Shown piece by piece: positions 1 to 9,518 of a stretch of 21,741 nucleotides of DNA. Positions within the stretch are counted from its first letter, which is position 1. Each line of letters begins with the position of its first letter. The translations under genes were made by a program, and so were the position numbers. The DNA comes from Saprospiraceae bacterium. GTDB taxonomy: Bacteria; Bacteroidota; Bacteroidia; Chitinophagales; Saprospiraceae. Location: the NCBI GenBank assembly GCA_016710625.1, contig JADJVK010000040.1, positions 1-21,741 on the forward strand, given 5' to 3'. The notes beneath the pieces were generated by a model. It worked only from the letters and a program-made list of their open reading frames with translations. It was not told the origin of the DNA and did no database searches.

Positions 1-2932
1 GTTGTCCAAATCCAGCAAAAGATACAGTAACAGTTACTGTGACTGATATTCCAGTGGCAATTGCAGGAAATGATGCAAACGGTAAAATATGTGCAGCAGG
101 ACCAGTTCAATTATTTGCAAATTATATTGACAATGCTACTTATGAGTGGAGATTACAAGGTTCTACAACTATTATTTCTACTCAACAAAATCCTGTTGTT
201 TTTGTAAATGCAACTTCAGTTTATGAATTAACTATCAAATTGGATGGATGTGTTTCTAATATTGCAACTACAAGAATTGATATTACAACAAAACCTCAAA
301 TTTCTAGTGTTGTTGGTAATTTCAATGTTTGTGAAGGAGATTCTGTAAAAGTTACTATAAACTTTTTGAATAATGTTGATGGTGAATATTCCATTTCAGG
401 TGGAGATTTATCGACTGGAAATTCAAATATCAATGGAAAAACAATCGTATTTATTATTGCTAAGTCTAAATTGACAAATAGTGGCTATTATAAATTACGT
501 ATTACAACTACTGATAATTGTGATTTTGATTATGATTCAATTTTCAATTTGGCAGTAAATCCTATCCCAGTTGCAGTAGCATCAAATGGAGGAAGAGTTT
601 GTAAAGGTGATACTGGAATGTTATTTGCAAATACAATTTCTAATGCAATTTACGAATGGAGAATAAATGGTTTAACTAATATTATTAGCATTGACCAAAA
701 TCCAAAAGTATTTAATGTTGACACTACTACAACATTTGAATTAACAATAAAAACGAATGGCTGTGTTTCTCAGCCTTCTTATACAACGATAGAAGTTTAT
801 CCAATTCCTTTAATCACGATTACTTCAGATACATTGAAGGTTTGTGAAGGAGACCCAATTGATTTGAAAGCGGTGATTACAGCGCCAACCTATTTAGGTA
901 ATATCAGATTCAACTGGACAGGACCTAATAATTATGTATTTAATGGTTTGACTAAGTCTGGTTTACAAACTTCTACCTTAATTACAAATTCTAACTTTGG
1001 TCATAAAGGAACTTATACTATTAATGCTGAATTTGAAGATGTTCCAAATTGTGGAGCAAGTCCTAAAACAATATATGTAGATGTTATTCCTAAATTGAAA
1101 TTACAAATTTTAGGAAATGATCAATGTTGTTATGGTGATACATTTAAATTGAGAGTTGTTCCTGATAATTTGAAAAATTATGTTTGGACAAATGGGAATG
1201 GAGTTGTTATTGCAACCAATGTTATCAATATTAATTTACCTTCTAATTCTCCATTAGCAGTTTCACCAATAAAAGTAACTGCTGACAATCAAGGATGTAA
1301 GAGTGATGGCGAAATAAATATTATAATAAATAAATTGCCAGTCATTTCAGCAAGTAACAATGGACCAATTTGTTCAGGTGATACAGTTACTTTAACCACT
1401 GATTTAATTGCAAATGCAACATATGAATGGAGAATTGTTGGAAACAATACGGTTATTTCCACAAAGAATACCTTCAAATATCCAGGTTTAACACAAACAA
1501 CAACCTTTACAGTAACAGTAAGATTACCAAATTGTAATCAACAAGTTGTTGCTTCTACAACTGTAATTGTTAATCAAGGTCCAGAAGTTAAGAATTTAAC
1601 TGGTGATGGGTCTTATTGTCTTGGTTCTGATGTAACATTAAATGCATCGGGTGTTGCTGGAGCTGGTAATGTAACTTATATTTGGGTATTCTTACCTACT
1701 CAGCAACCTGTATTCATTGCAGTTGCACCTAAAGGAGGACCATTCCCATTAGAAATCAAAAATATTCAGTTGTCTGATGCTGGAACATACCTTTTGGTTG
1801 TTCAGGATCTATTAACGGGATGTACTACAATTGCTGGTACCGTTAATATTCAAGTGAAAGATTTACCAATCAAACCAGTTATTTCAGCAATTGATGATAC
1901 TTTATGTGTTGGTCAATCTTTGGTTTTAAATTGTAATAATTATACTGGAAATGTAAAATATCAGTGGTTTAGAAATGACACATTAATTGGAACAACTTCG
2001 GTTAATTCGTTTACTTTACCAAATATCACTGTTGCACAAAGAGGCTTATATTCAGTAATTGTTATGGTGGACGGTTGTACATCTGAAAAATCAGATGCAA
2101 TCTTTATAGAAGTTTTTGGTCAAGGAATGCCATTTACAATAACGAATCCTACTTCTGCTGATAAACCAGCTTGTCAAGGTAGCTCACTTACTGTGAATGC
2201 AATGGTAATGAATGGAGCAACTTATATGTGGTTCGGACCGAATGGTATGATTCCAAATGCAACAGGTCCATTATTGATATTATCTCCGGTTACAAAAGCA
2301 ACTGAAGGGTTGTATTATGTGAAGATTACTAAAAATGAATGTGCTACTGTTATTTCAGACACCATCTTTTTACATGTTGCGGATAAACCAATAGCAAATA
2401 CTGATAATTACACTGTTGATTATAATACACCACATACAGGTACTGTACTTTCAAATGATATTTTAGGTAATAATAAAAATGTGAGTATAAAATTGTTACA
2501 GCACCTAAAAATGGTACAGCAACAGTTTCTTCACCAAATATTCTTTATACACCTAAAAGTAATTTCATCGGTACAGATTATTTGGTATATGAGATATGTT
2601 CTCAAGTTTGTCCAAATGATTGTGATACTGCTTTGGTTAATTATATTATAAATGGTCCATTAGATTGTGATCCAATACCAAATATAATTACTCCTGATGA
2701 AGATGGTTTCAATGATAATTGGGAAATACCATGTTTGGTAAATTATCCTAAAAATACATTAACTGTATTTAATAGATGGGGTGATAAAGTGTTTGAACAA
2801 ACTGGTTATGCTGGAAAATGGAAAGGTACTTATAATGATACTCCATTACCTGCTGGTACTTATTTCTATATTATTAAGTTGAACCCAGAAGATTCTAAAT
2901 TATATTCTGGTTATATATCAATTGTTCGATAA
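1..2932 (+). CDS. Giant T9SS type B adhesin with Ig/PKD-like repeats, 5'-partial and frameshifted
   Basis: The frame is open from base 3 with no stop or credible start, so the 5' end lies outside the window. Seen: nine modules of about 80-95 residues, each opening with a Cys-containing strand (VCxGD-like) and closing with a second Cys (GC or NC). They begin near bases 60, 306, 576, 822, 1104, 1347, 1596, 1884 and 2148. A Big_9-like domain follows (about 2397-2655; NDIL, NGTATV, YTP, FIGTDYLVYE). Last comes a C-terminal domain with DGFNDNW, VFNRWGDKVFE and LPAGTYFYIIKL (about 2660-2932), the hallmark of the gliding-motility-associated type B sorting domain (TIGR04131 family). Known: such domains direct export by T9SS and often depend on a SprF partner; a porP/sprF gene follows 28 bp downstream. 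As written, the reading frame breaks at 2489-2492: one extra A restores it, giving at least 976 residues. The exact ligand or surface role is unknown. Confidence 0.9.
2489..2492 (+). other. Single-base frameshift site in the adhesin gene
   Basis: The upstream frame reads NKNVSIK and then turns into low-complexity nonsense ending at the stop at 2649-2651. The -1 frame reads KIVTAPKNGTATV from exactly this point and runs through the Big_9 and type B domains to 2932. Adding one A to the AAAA run restores a continuous protein. It is not a canonical XXXYYYZ slippery heptamer, so programmed frameshifting is unlikely. Confidence 0.9.
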
Positions 2933-2960
2933 TTTTATAAACTGATAAACGAAGCAAATA

Positions 2961-3887
2961 ATGAAAAAAATATATCAAATTATATTAATATTTGTGGTTG
3001 CAAGTCCTTTATTCGGACAATATGAGCCACATTATACCATGAATTTTGTATTCAATAAATTGCCTTACAATCCTGCATATGCTGGAAGTAAGGAATGTAC
3101 AGATATCATGGCGATCTACAGAAAGCAGTGGTCAGGTTTGGACGGTGCGCCAACTACCATAAATGCTACTTTCCATACTCCATTTGCAAATAATAAATGT
3201 GGTATAGGATTGAGCTTGACCAATGACCAAATTGGGATGTTGAATAATACTTATGCTCAATTGGCATATGCTTATCGAATCCCTGTTGGTAATGGAACTT
3301 TAAGTGCTGGAATTCAAGCAGAGTTAGAATTTGCAAGAATCGATTGGACAAAAGCAATTGCTTTAGATCCAAACGATCCAAATATTCAAGCAACAGCATC
3401 TAATTCAACTAAGCCAAATTTTGGTGTGGGGTTGTATTATACAAATCCTAGATTTTTTGCAGGAATTTCTGCACCTAGGTTTTTGAAAACTTCTTACTAT
3501 CAAAAAGGTGGAGTATCTGCTGGAAATGGTCAAAAAGATCAAAGAACATATTATGGTATGGCTGGATTTATTTTTCCAATCACCAAAAATGTAATGTTTA
3601 GACCGATGGCATTATTGAGCTATAATCCAAGTGCACCTTTTGAGTGGGAAGTAAATGGAAGTTTGATTTTTGCTAGAAAACTATGGGTTGGTGCATCTTA
3701 TAGATCATATGATTCATTTGATGTATTTGTACAATATGAGTTAACGAAATCATTAAGATTGGGAGCTGGTTACGATTTTACTACTTCTACTTTGAAAAAA
3801 GTGTCTAATGGTAGTTATGAGTTTATGCTTGGTTATTTATTTGACTGCTGTAGTAAGGCTCAAATAGATCATATCAGATTTTTCTAA
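2961..3887 (+). CDS. PorP/SprF family type IX secretion outer-membrane protein
   Basis: 308 residues, the usual size of the family. Seen: an N-terminal signal peptide (MKKIYQIILIFVVASPLFGQ), then the family signature NPAYAG (residues 37-42) and YRKQWSGLDGAP (residues 53-64). After these come alternating short beta strands rich in aromatic and glycine residues, ending in an aromatic (terminal RFF), as in outer-membrane barrels. Known: PorP is a T9SS component in Porphyromonas, and SprF paralogues in Flavobacterium serve individual type B cargo proteins. Its position 28 bp after a type B adhesin and 36 bp before an OmpA-type gene suggests it is the cargo-specific SprF-type paralogue rather than the core PorP, but this is inference. 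ATG start, no visible Shine-Dalgarno. Confidence 0.92.
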   Translation: MKKIYQIILIFVVASPLFGQYEPHYTMNFVFNKLPYNPAYAGSKECTDIMAIYRKQWSGLDGAPTTINATFHTPFANNKCGIGLSLTNDQIGMLNNTYAQLAYAYRIPVGNGTLSAGIQAELEFARIDWTKAIALDPNDPNIQATASNSTKPNFGVGLYYTNPRFFAGISAPRFLKTSYYQKGGVSAGNGQKDQRTYYGMAGFIFPITKNVMFRPMALLSYNPSAPFEWEVNGSLIFARKLWVGASYRSYDSFDVFVQYELTKSLRLGAGYDFTTSTLKKVSNGSYEFMLGYLFDCCSKAQIDHIRFF

Positions 3888-3923
3888 TTTTTTTTGATGT
3901 TCTTAAAAATAAAATATTAATCA

Positions 3924-5834
3924 ATGAAAAAATATTTTTTACTATATAGTATTTGTTTTTTGAATTTCTTAAATTCACAAATACTTCATGCTCAAAATCA
4001 AATTCCAAAGCATGATGAAGTGGAGATAAAAAATGTGGAAGCATTAAATTCTACTGCTTATGATTTTGCTCCAATAAAATATGGAAATAGCGTTATTATA
4101 ACTTCTGATAGGGGTGGTGCAGAAAAGTACAATCCAGAAAGTAATCGTTTTGGAAATTGTAAATGCAGATGTGGAGATTCAAGAGCGATTCAAAGTAGTT
4201 GTACTGATTTGTTTATTTCAGACAAAATAGGTGACACTTATGCTACTCCTTCACCTTTAAAAGGCAATTTGAATGGTAGCTATCATGATGGGGTTATCAC
4301 TTTTTCTCCTGACAAAAATACCATGTATTTTACAAGAAATGATAGCAGAGCGAAAGATAGATTGAACTTAAAGCTATATTCTGCCGAGAAAGATGGCGAT
4401 AGATGGGGAATGGTGAAAATGTTACCTTTTAATAGTGACACTTTCAATACTGCTCATCCTTCCTTATCTGCGGATGGTAAGACTTTGTATTTTTCTTCAA
4501 ATAGACCAGGTACTACAGGTGGTATGGACATTTGGAAAATAGAAAGAAATGGCGATGATTGGGGTACTCCAATGAATCTTGGTTCTAGTATCAATACTGA
4601 TAAAAACGAAATATTTCCATATATCAATGATGAAAATGTTTTATATTTCTCATCTGAAGGTCATACTGGATTAGGTGGTTTGGATATATTTTATGCAAAG
4701 CAAGGTGCAGAAGGATGGATGATGGCTAAAAACTTAGGCACTCCATTCAATTCTGATGCAGATGATTTATGTTTTACTTCTAGCCCTGGTGATGTTGATG
4801 GATTTTTTGTATCAAATAGAGCTGGTGGACAAGGTGGTGATGATATTTATTCCTTCAAATGGGATAAAAAGAAAGCTAAATTTGATAAAAAGATTTTGGT
4901 GTATGATGCTGCAACAAACCAAATTATACCAGATGCAACTGTATCGATAAATGGAAATTTTGGGGATGAAGTGGTGGATACCAGAAAAATGTTGACGAAT
5001 GATAAGGGAATTATTATTCACAATGTGTCACCTGAAATGCCTTACAACTATTTGGCTACCAAATCAGGATATTTACCTAACTCTTTGAAGGTGAATTATG
5101 ATGATTTGATGAAAAATCCAGATGAGCCATATCGTATTCCATTGACGAAAGCACCAAGTATGCCATTTGAAGGAATTGTGAAAAACAAGGATAATGGAGA
5201 AATCATTCCAAATGCATTGGTAACAATGAGAAATTTGAAAACTGGTGAAATCAGAAATATTACTGCTGGTCCAGATGGCAAATTCAATACAAATATTGAT
5301 TGCGATACTGAATATGAGTTAGTTACAACTAAAGATGGATTTGAAATTGATAAGTCTAATATTTTGCCGATTCCTTGTGATAAAGTAGCACCACAGAAAA
5401 AGGAAATATTGTTGAAACCTAAATATTACATTGGTCAAATCATAGCTTTAAAGAATATTTATTATGATTTTGACAAATTCAATATTAGAAGAGATGCAGC
5501 TATTGAATTAGACTATGTGGTGAATTTGTTGAAGACTTATCCAAGTATGGAACTGGAGTTAGGATCACATACTGACTGTCGAGGTTCATTCAAATACAAC
5601 GATAGATTATCAGATAATAGAGCAAAATCTGCTGTGAAATACATTTTAGAAAAAGGGCAATTTGCACCAAGTAGAATTACAGCAAGAGGTTATGGAGAAT
5701 ATCAATTGATGAATAGATGTAAGGATAGAGTGAGATGCTCTGAAGTGGAACATCAATTGAATAGAAGAACAGAGATAAAAATTACTAAATTCAATGAAGC
5801 TGGAGTAACGGTAGATCCGAATTCTAGAAAGTAA
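3924..5834 (+). CDS. OmpA-family envelope protein with PD40 propeller and carboxypeptidase-regulatory-like domains
   Basis: 636 residues with a Sec signal peptide (cleavage probably after HAQ, residue 24, or nearby). Domain order seen: WD40-like PD40 blades (about residues 45-310; FSPDKNTMYFTRN, LSADGKTLYFSSNRPG, YFSSEGHTGLGGLDIF, FFVSNRAGGQGGDDIY), two carboxypeptidase-regulatory-like beta domains (about 325-400 and 410-500), and a C-terminal OmpA domain (about 515-630; YYDFDKFNIR, GSHTDCRGS, LSDNRAKSAVKY, NRRTEIKI). The Asp of SHTD and Arg of DNRAK are the usual peptidoglycan diaminopimelate-binding residues. A cysteine group C79, C81, C83, C93 sits in an insert of the first blade. The architecture resembles PorE of the T9SS but lacks the N-terminal TPR part. 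Third gene of the adhesin-porP/sprF-ompA cluster. Likely role: tethering the cargo/export complex to peptidoglycan (inference). Confidence 0.9.
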   Translation: MKKYFLLYSICFLNFLNSQILHAQNQIPKHDEVEIKNVEALNSTAYDFAPIKYGNSVIITSDRGGAEKYNPESNRFGNCKCRCGDSRAIQSSCTDLFISDKIGDTYATPSPLKGNLNGSYHDGVITFSPDKNTMYFTRNDSRAKDRLNLKLYSAEKDGDRWGMVKMLPFNSDTFNTAHPSLSADGKTLYFSSNRPGTTGGMDIWKIERNGDDWGTPMNLGSSINTDKNEIFPYINDENVLYFSSEGHTGLGGLDIFYAKQGAEGWMMAKNLGTPFNSDADDLCFTSSPGDVDGFFVSNRAGGQGGDDIYSFKWDKKKAKFDKKILVYDAATNQIIPDATVSINGNFGDEVVDTRKMLTNDKGIIIHNVSPEMPYNYLATKSGYLPNSLKVNYDDLMKNPDEPYRIPLTKAPSMPFEGIVKNKDNGEIIPNALVTMRNLKTGEIRNITAGPDGKFNTNIDCDTEYELVTTKDGFEIDKSNILPIPCDKVAPQKKEILLKPKYYIGQIIALKNIYYDFDKFNIRRDAAIELDYVVNLLKTYPSMELELGSHTDCRGSFKYNDRLSDNRAKSAVKYILEKGQFAPSRITARGYGEYQLMNRCKDRVRCSEVEHQLNRRTEIKITKFNEAGVTVDPNSRK

Positions 5835-5858
5835 TATGATTTAGAAAACTAATAATAG

Positions 5859-5895
5859 AAATGGCTGGCATTCAATAGAAAGTCAGCCATTTTTT
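5859..5895 (+). terminator. Rho-independent terminator after the OmpA-family gene
   Basis: An 11-bp stem (5859-5869 with 5882-5892, one G-T pair) closes a 12-base loop, and a T run covers 5890-5895. It lies 25 bases after the plus-strand stop codon, between convergent genes. On the minus strand the T tract is much weaker, so it mainly serves the plus-strand cluster. Confidence 0.82.
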
Positions 5896-5905
5896 ATTGT
5901 TATTG

Positions 5906-6757
5906 CTACTTTAAAATCGGTCCCCAATCCAAAAGTAATTCTGGACGATATTCGAAGTGCATGGTGTCGAAATTGTGCCAACGACCGCCCCAGATGAAAC
6001 CATGTTTTTCGAATATTTGGACAATTTCTATTGGGATTTCATTTTGATATTCAAATTTTCCATCCATATCTTTTACCCAATCCCAATATTTTCCATGTTT
6101 GGTGCTAATATCTATAGCTATGGCAAAGCTATGCAAACTCATCCTTGTACCATTCGTATTTTTGATTGGTCTCCAATTAAAGGTTCCTCCAATGTTTTTC
6201 AAATACTTATGAAATTCTTTTGGCAATTTTTGTAGTTCGTTGCTGACTTTCTGCAGCTTTTTATGGATATTATTTACTTTAGTAATGTAGATATTTTGAA
6301 CATATATTTTGGGCACCCATGCCATTTTATGCAACTTTCCTAGCACCTCTTCTTTGGTATTCCCATACATTTTTCTGAAGAAAGGTTCATATCTTACTCT
6401 TCCAGCTATACAATTGGAGTCTGGGGTGTAGAACATTCCTGCATCATATTCATAAGTCATCATATCATCCAAATCAGGATACACTAACATTGTATCTTTA
6501 ATCTTTTCACAAAAGGTATCTCGATAGAGCATTATCGTATTATCTTTCCAAATGAGGGCGTCTTCTCTTACTCCCTTAATAAATTCGGGATAGGCAAACC
6601 ATAATTTCAATAGACCATCTTCAACTTTCCCTCTAAGTGAGAAAATACTATCTCTGTTAAAATATGATTTTATTCTAAAATCTTCTGAATCAGTTGTTTG
6701 CGAAGATAATTTAAAAAATGAAAAACAAATGATAAAAATATAAAAAATACGGCTCAA
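5906..6757 (-). CDS. M15-family metallopeptidase (probable peptidoglycan D,D- or L,D-endo/carboxypeptidase)
   Basis: 283 residues. Seen: hydrophobic N terminus (residues 1-19) consistent with a signal peptide, an uncharacterised alpha/beta part, then an M15-type zinc site with H209 and D216 (in SLHSFAIAIDIS) and H267 (in DTMHFEYRPE), preceded by WGGRW. These match the SxHxxGxAxD ... HxE pattern, except that the usual Gly of the first motif is Ala212. Known: M15 enzymes cleave D-amino-acid peptide bonds in peptidoglycan. The start used is TTG, one base after the stop codon of the DUF4340 gene, so translation is probably coupled; no in-frame ATG lies close by. It ends facing the OmpA-family gene. 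Substrate is not readable from sequence. Confidence 0.85.
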   Translation of the reverse strand: MSRIFYIFIICFSFFKLSSQTTDSEDFRIKSYFNRDSIFSLRGKVEDGLLKLWFAYPEFIKGVREDALIWKDNTIMLYRDTFCEKIKDTMLVYPDLDDMMTYEYDAGMFYTPDSNCIAGRVRYEPFFRKMYGNTKEEVLGKLHKMAWVPKIYVQNIYITKVNNIHKKLQKVSNELQKLPKEFHKYLKNIGGTFNWRPIKNTNGTRMSLHSFAIAIDISTKHGKYWDWVKDMDGKFEYQNEIPIEIVQIFEKHGFIWGGRWHNFDTMHFEYRPELLLDWGPILK

Positions 6758-6758
6758 T

Positions 6759-7784
6759 CTATTCGGTTTTGTTTTCAGTAAAAAAGCTATCGTAACTCCA
6801 TAATAATTTACCGATAACTACTTGTTGGAGCAAGTAAAATTCTCCATTACTACAATTTCCAAAATATCTTTCTATTGACTTTCCGATATTTTTTTCCCTT
6901 TCTTCTGCTGTCATTTCTTCTTTTTCAATAGGATAGAGACTAATGCTCGTTTCTTTATTTTGGATATTTGTCATTTTGATGGTGGCAAAAGGTCTTAAAT
7001 TTGCAATAATAGAATCTTTTTCAACCATAGAAGTCCTAAAAGCTTCTGCACCAATTCCCTTGAATTGATCTAGATATTTTTCAGCAATTCCTCTCTTGAT
7101 AGGATTTGCACTTTTCGGCATATTACTCATCAAAGGTTGGATGGTGAAATTTGAACCATCATGAATTAATTTAAACGATTTTGATTGTAAGGAAGGATAT
7201 TCTACCACCACTTGTTTTATATTTTCTATTGGCTCTTTAAAGAATCTTCTATCTTTCCAATCATCCTCATTAACCATATATCTTGTTCTTAATCCGCCTG
7301 GCAACATTTCAATATAAGTCAAATATGGTTGTTCAGCTCCATCCATTATCATATAAGTTCCTGATTCATCTTTGTTTGCACCTCCTACAATGTAAGATTT
7401 TATCAACTCATTCTTTTGATTATAGGCTTCTACTTTTATGCCTTGAGTAGCTAAATCGCTAATTATTCCACTCATTGCACTATTTGTAGGTACAGTTTTA
7501 ATGGAAACATAAGTCATTACTTGACGCATCATCAACATTGCATCTGGTCTAACGTCAAATTTGCCATTTAAAGTCCAGTTATCTTTGTCTTTTCTTTCTA
7601 ATAGAATCTTATGTCCTTTTCTATCTGCAAGAAATATTTTGAATACTTCATCAAAATTTTTTATCGCAAAATCTTTATCCGTACTTGTTAATGAAGTGGC
7701 TGCACCTTTATTATTTTTCAAAAGATACATACTTGCAATTCCTAATATGGAAGCAATAAGGATTAAAATATAAGTTTTTTTCAT
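6759..7784 (-). CDS. DUF4340 domain-containing membrane-anchored protein
   Basis: 341 residues. Seen: one N-terminal hydrophobic segment (about residues 3-22) followed by a soluble part with a beta-rich pattern (ILLERKDKDNWTLNG, then MTYVSIKTVPTNS) typical of DUF4340 proteins. Known: DUF4340 genes commonly sit beside GldG-type ABC transporter genes in many phyla; their biochemical role is not established. Here it lies 25 bp downstream of gldG and one base upstream of the M15 peptidase, consistent with an accessory extracytoplasmic part of the GldFG system. No catalytic motif is visible. ATG start. Confidence 0.82.
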   Translation of the reverse strand: MKKTYILILIASILGIASMYLLKNNKGAATSLTSTDKDFAIKNFDEVFKIFLADRKGHKILLERKDKDNWTLNGKFDVRPDAMLMMRQVMTYVSIKTVPTNSAMSGIISDLATQGIKVEAYNQKNELIKSYIVGGANKDESGTYMIMDGAEQPYLTYIEMLPGGLRTRYMVNEDDWKDRRFFKEPIENIKQVVVEYPSLQSKSFKLIHDGSNFTIQPLMSNMPKSANPIKRGIAEKYLDQFKGIGAEAFRTSMVEKDSIIANLRPFATIKMTNIQNKETSISLYPIEKEEMTAEEREKNIGKSIERYFGNCSNGEFYLLQQVVIGKLLWSYDSFFTENKTE

Positions 7785-7809
7785 TTTTTAATTATTAAGT
7801 TTTTTTGAA

Positions 7810-9498
7810 TTAAGCATATTTCTTTTTTCTTCTCCATAAATAATAAAAAGCAAATAGTGCTAATAAAATCAAGGGAGTCACTATATTAATTAATTGCCAT
7901 TTTGTTTCTTCATTTTTTGCTTTTACAACATCCAGCATTCTTAATTTCACTTCTCTGGTTCGAGCATCAATGATGCCGTTATTATCCAACATATATTCTA
8001 TTGAATTCAAGAGGAAGTCTTTATTGGAGCTATAAACTCTATTTTCAAAACGACTTAATCCCAAAGGTTTAGGGACGCCATCTTTTCCAACTAAATTTCT
8101 AGCTATATCTCCATCAGCAACAACTATCATTTTTGTTTCAGAACTGAATTCTTTATATGGTAAACCTATACTTGCTAATGAATTTTGCATTTCAGAAGAA
8201 ACCCTGTTTTCGAAACTAGATGCAAAATTGCCCTCCAAAAGTACTGCTAATGGTTGGTAAGGTTTGTTGAATTTTGTTTTATCAGCATCGTATCTTAAAA
8301 TTTCAAAATTTATAGTTGCTGGAGTGAATTGTGCTCTACTATATTTTGAGGAAGCTAAAAGTACAGTTTTTTTGACATCAGATTTCGTCCGAATGGTGTC
8401 GATACTACTTGGGAATTGAAGAAATATTCTATCCAAATTCTTTACAACAGGATGGCTACTATATGGGGAAACCAATGGATAATAGTACCAAGGAAATAAA
8501 TCGAACTGCGAGGCATTCCCCATTGTGCCAACTCTAAGAGGGATTTTAGCACATTCCATATCAAGTACTAAATTCGGCTGAATCCTTACGCCATATTTAA
8601 ACAACATATCTTCAATATTCAAAGGATAGTCGTAAGGAACCAAATCGCCCAATTTATTTTGCATACTATCTAATTCAGCATTCATTCTGTCAATTAACCA
8701 AATGACTTTACCGCCATTCATTATATATTGGTCAATCTTGAATTTCTTTTTATCGTCGAAAGGTTGAGTTGGCTTTGCAATGACTAAGATGTCCACTTCT
8801 TTTTTTATCTGAACGATACTATCTAAGTTCAGCCTTCCAGTTTCATAAAATTGGCTCAAAGTTTTTTCTAAATCTTGAGTTTGAATGGGTAACAATTCTC
8901 CTTGCCCTTCAGTAAATAAAATATTTGCTCTTTTAGTAGATTTTAATTTTTCAATTGCATTTGCAAATTTATATTCCAAAAGCCCAATTGAATTATTCAA
9001 AACAACATCTGGAGAAACTCCGGGTATCTCATTTTCTAATAGATTCACCACTACTTTCCTATCTGCAAAATTGAAAACGGCATAAGGGTAAATCATTTTT
9101 TCGGTGGTCTCATTATTGTCTTTCACCCTTAAATTTACTGGCACAATACCATCTTTTGCCATTTCTTTTCTCCTTGCATTGATATCATTGGTCGTGCCAC
9201 TATTCGGGTCTTCGAACATATATTCTATGTAAGGGCAGTTGTTTCTGAAATCATCCAACATTTCTTTAGTTGACTTTTGAAGCCTTTTGAAACCTGCTGG
9301 AAACTCACCTTCCAATAGCACTTTTACATATACTATATCTTTTTGGTTTGCCAATAACTTTTTAGTCGCAGAAGTTAATGTGAATTTTTTTTCTTGAGAT
9401 AAATCGATTCTCCCAAAAAAGTAATTACCTAAAATATTGATAAAAATCAAAATAATGGTAATTAGAACTAAATTTATTATGGACTGACGTTTATTCAT
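7810..9498 (-). CDS. gldG: GldG, gliding-associated ABC transporter auxiliary/substrate-binding subunit
   Basis: 562 residues, normal for GldG. Seen: an N-terminal membrane segment (about residues 8-27), a long extracytoplasmic region with the family pattern (FGRIDLSQEKKFTLTSATKK near residues 29-48, then NILFTEGQGE and GGKVIWLIDRMN), and a C-terminal membrane anchor (about 536-556) followed by RRKKK. Known: in Flavobacterium johnsoniae GldA, GldF and GldG form an ABC transporter needed for gliding; the transported substrate is unknown. Lies 20 bp downstream of gldF on the same strand. The ATPase partner gldA is not in the window and must be encoded elsewhere. Confidence 0.93.
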   Translation of the reverse strand: MNKRQSIINLVLITIILIFINILGNYFFGRIDLSQEKKFTLTSATKKLLANQKDIVYVKVLLEGEFPAGFKRLQKSTKEMLDDFRNNCPYIEYMFEDPNSGTTNDINARRKEMAKDGIVPVNLRVKDNNETTEKMIYPYAVFNFADRKVVVNLLENEIPGVSPDVVLNNSIGLLEYKFANAIEKLKSTKRANILFTEGQGELLPIQTQDLEKTLSQFYETGRLNLDSIVQIKKEVDILVIAKPTQPFDDKKKFKIDQYIMNGGKVIWLIDRMNAELDSMQNKLGDLVPYDYPLNIEDMLFKYGVRIQPNLVLDMECAKIPLRVGTMGNASQFDLFPWYYYPLVSPYSSHPVVKNLDRIFLQFPSSIDTIRTKSDVKKTVLLASSKYSRAQFTPATINFEILRYDADKTKFNKPYQPLAVLLEGNFASSFENRVSSEMQNSLASIGLPYKEFSSETKMIVVADGDIARNLVGKDGVPKPLGLSRFENRVYSSNKDFLLNSIEYMLDNNGIIDARTREVKLRMLDVVKAKNEETKWQLINIVTPLILLALFAFYYLWRRKKKYA

Positions 9499-9518
9499 TT
9501 TTAATGCTGCTTAACTTT

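Noticed and set aside
60..2390. CRISPR-like or simple tandem repeat
   Set aside because: The roughly 250-290 bp periodicity is protein-domain repetition with diverged DNA, not identical short repeats with spacers.
2484..2495. Programmed -1 ribosomal frameshifting in the adhesin gene
   Set aside because: The bases do not form an XXXYYYZ heptamer, no strong downstream stem is evident, and a missing base in the A run explains the break equally well.
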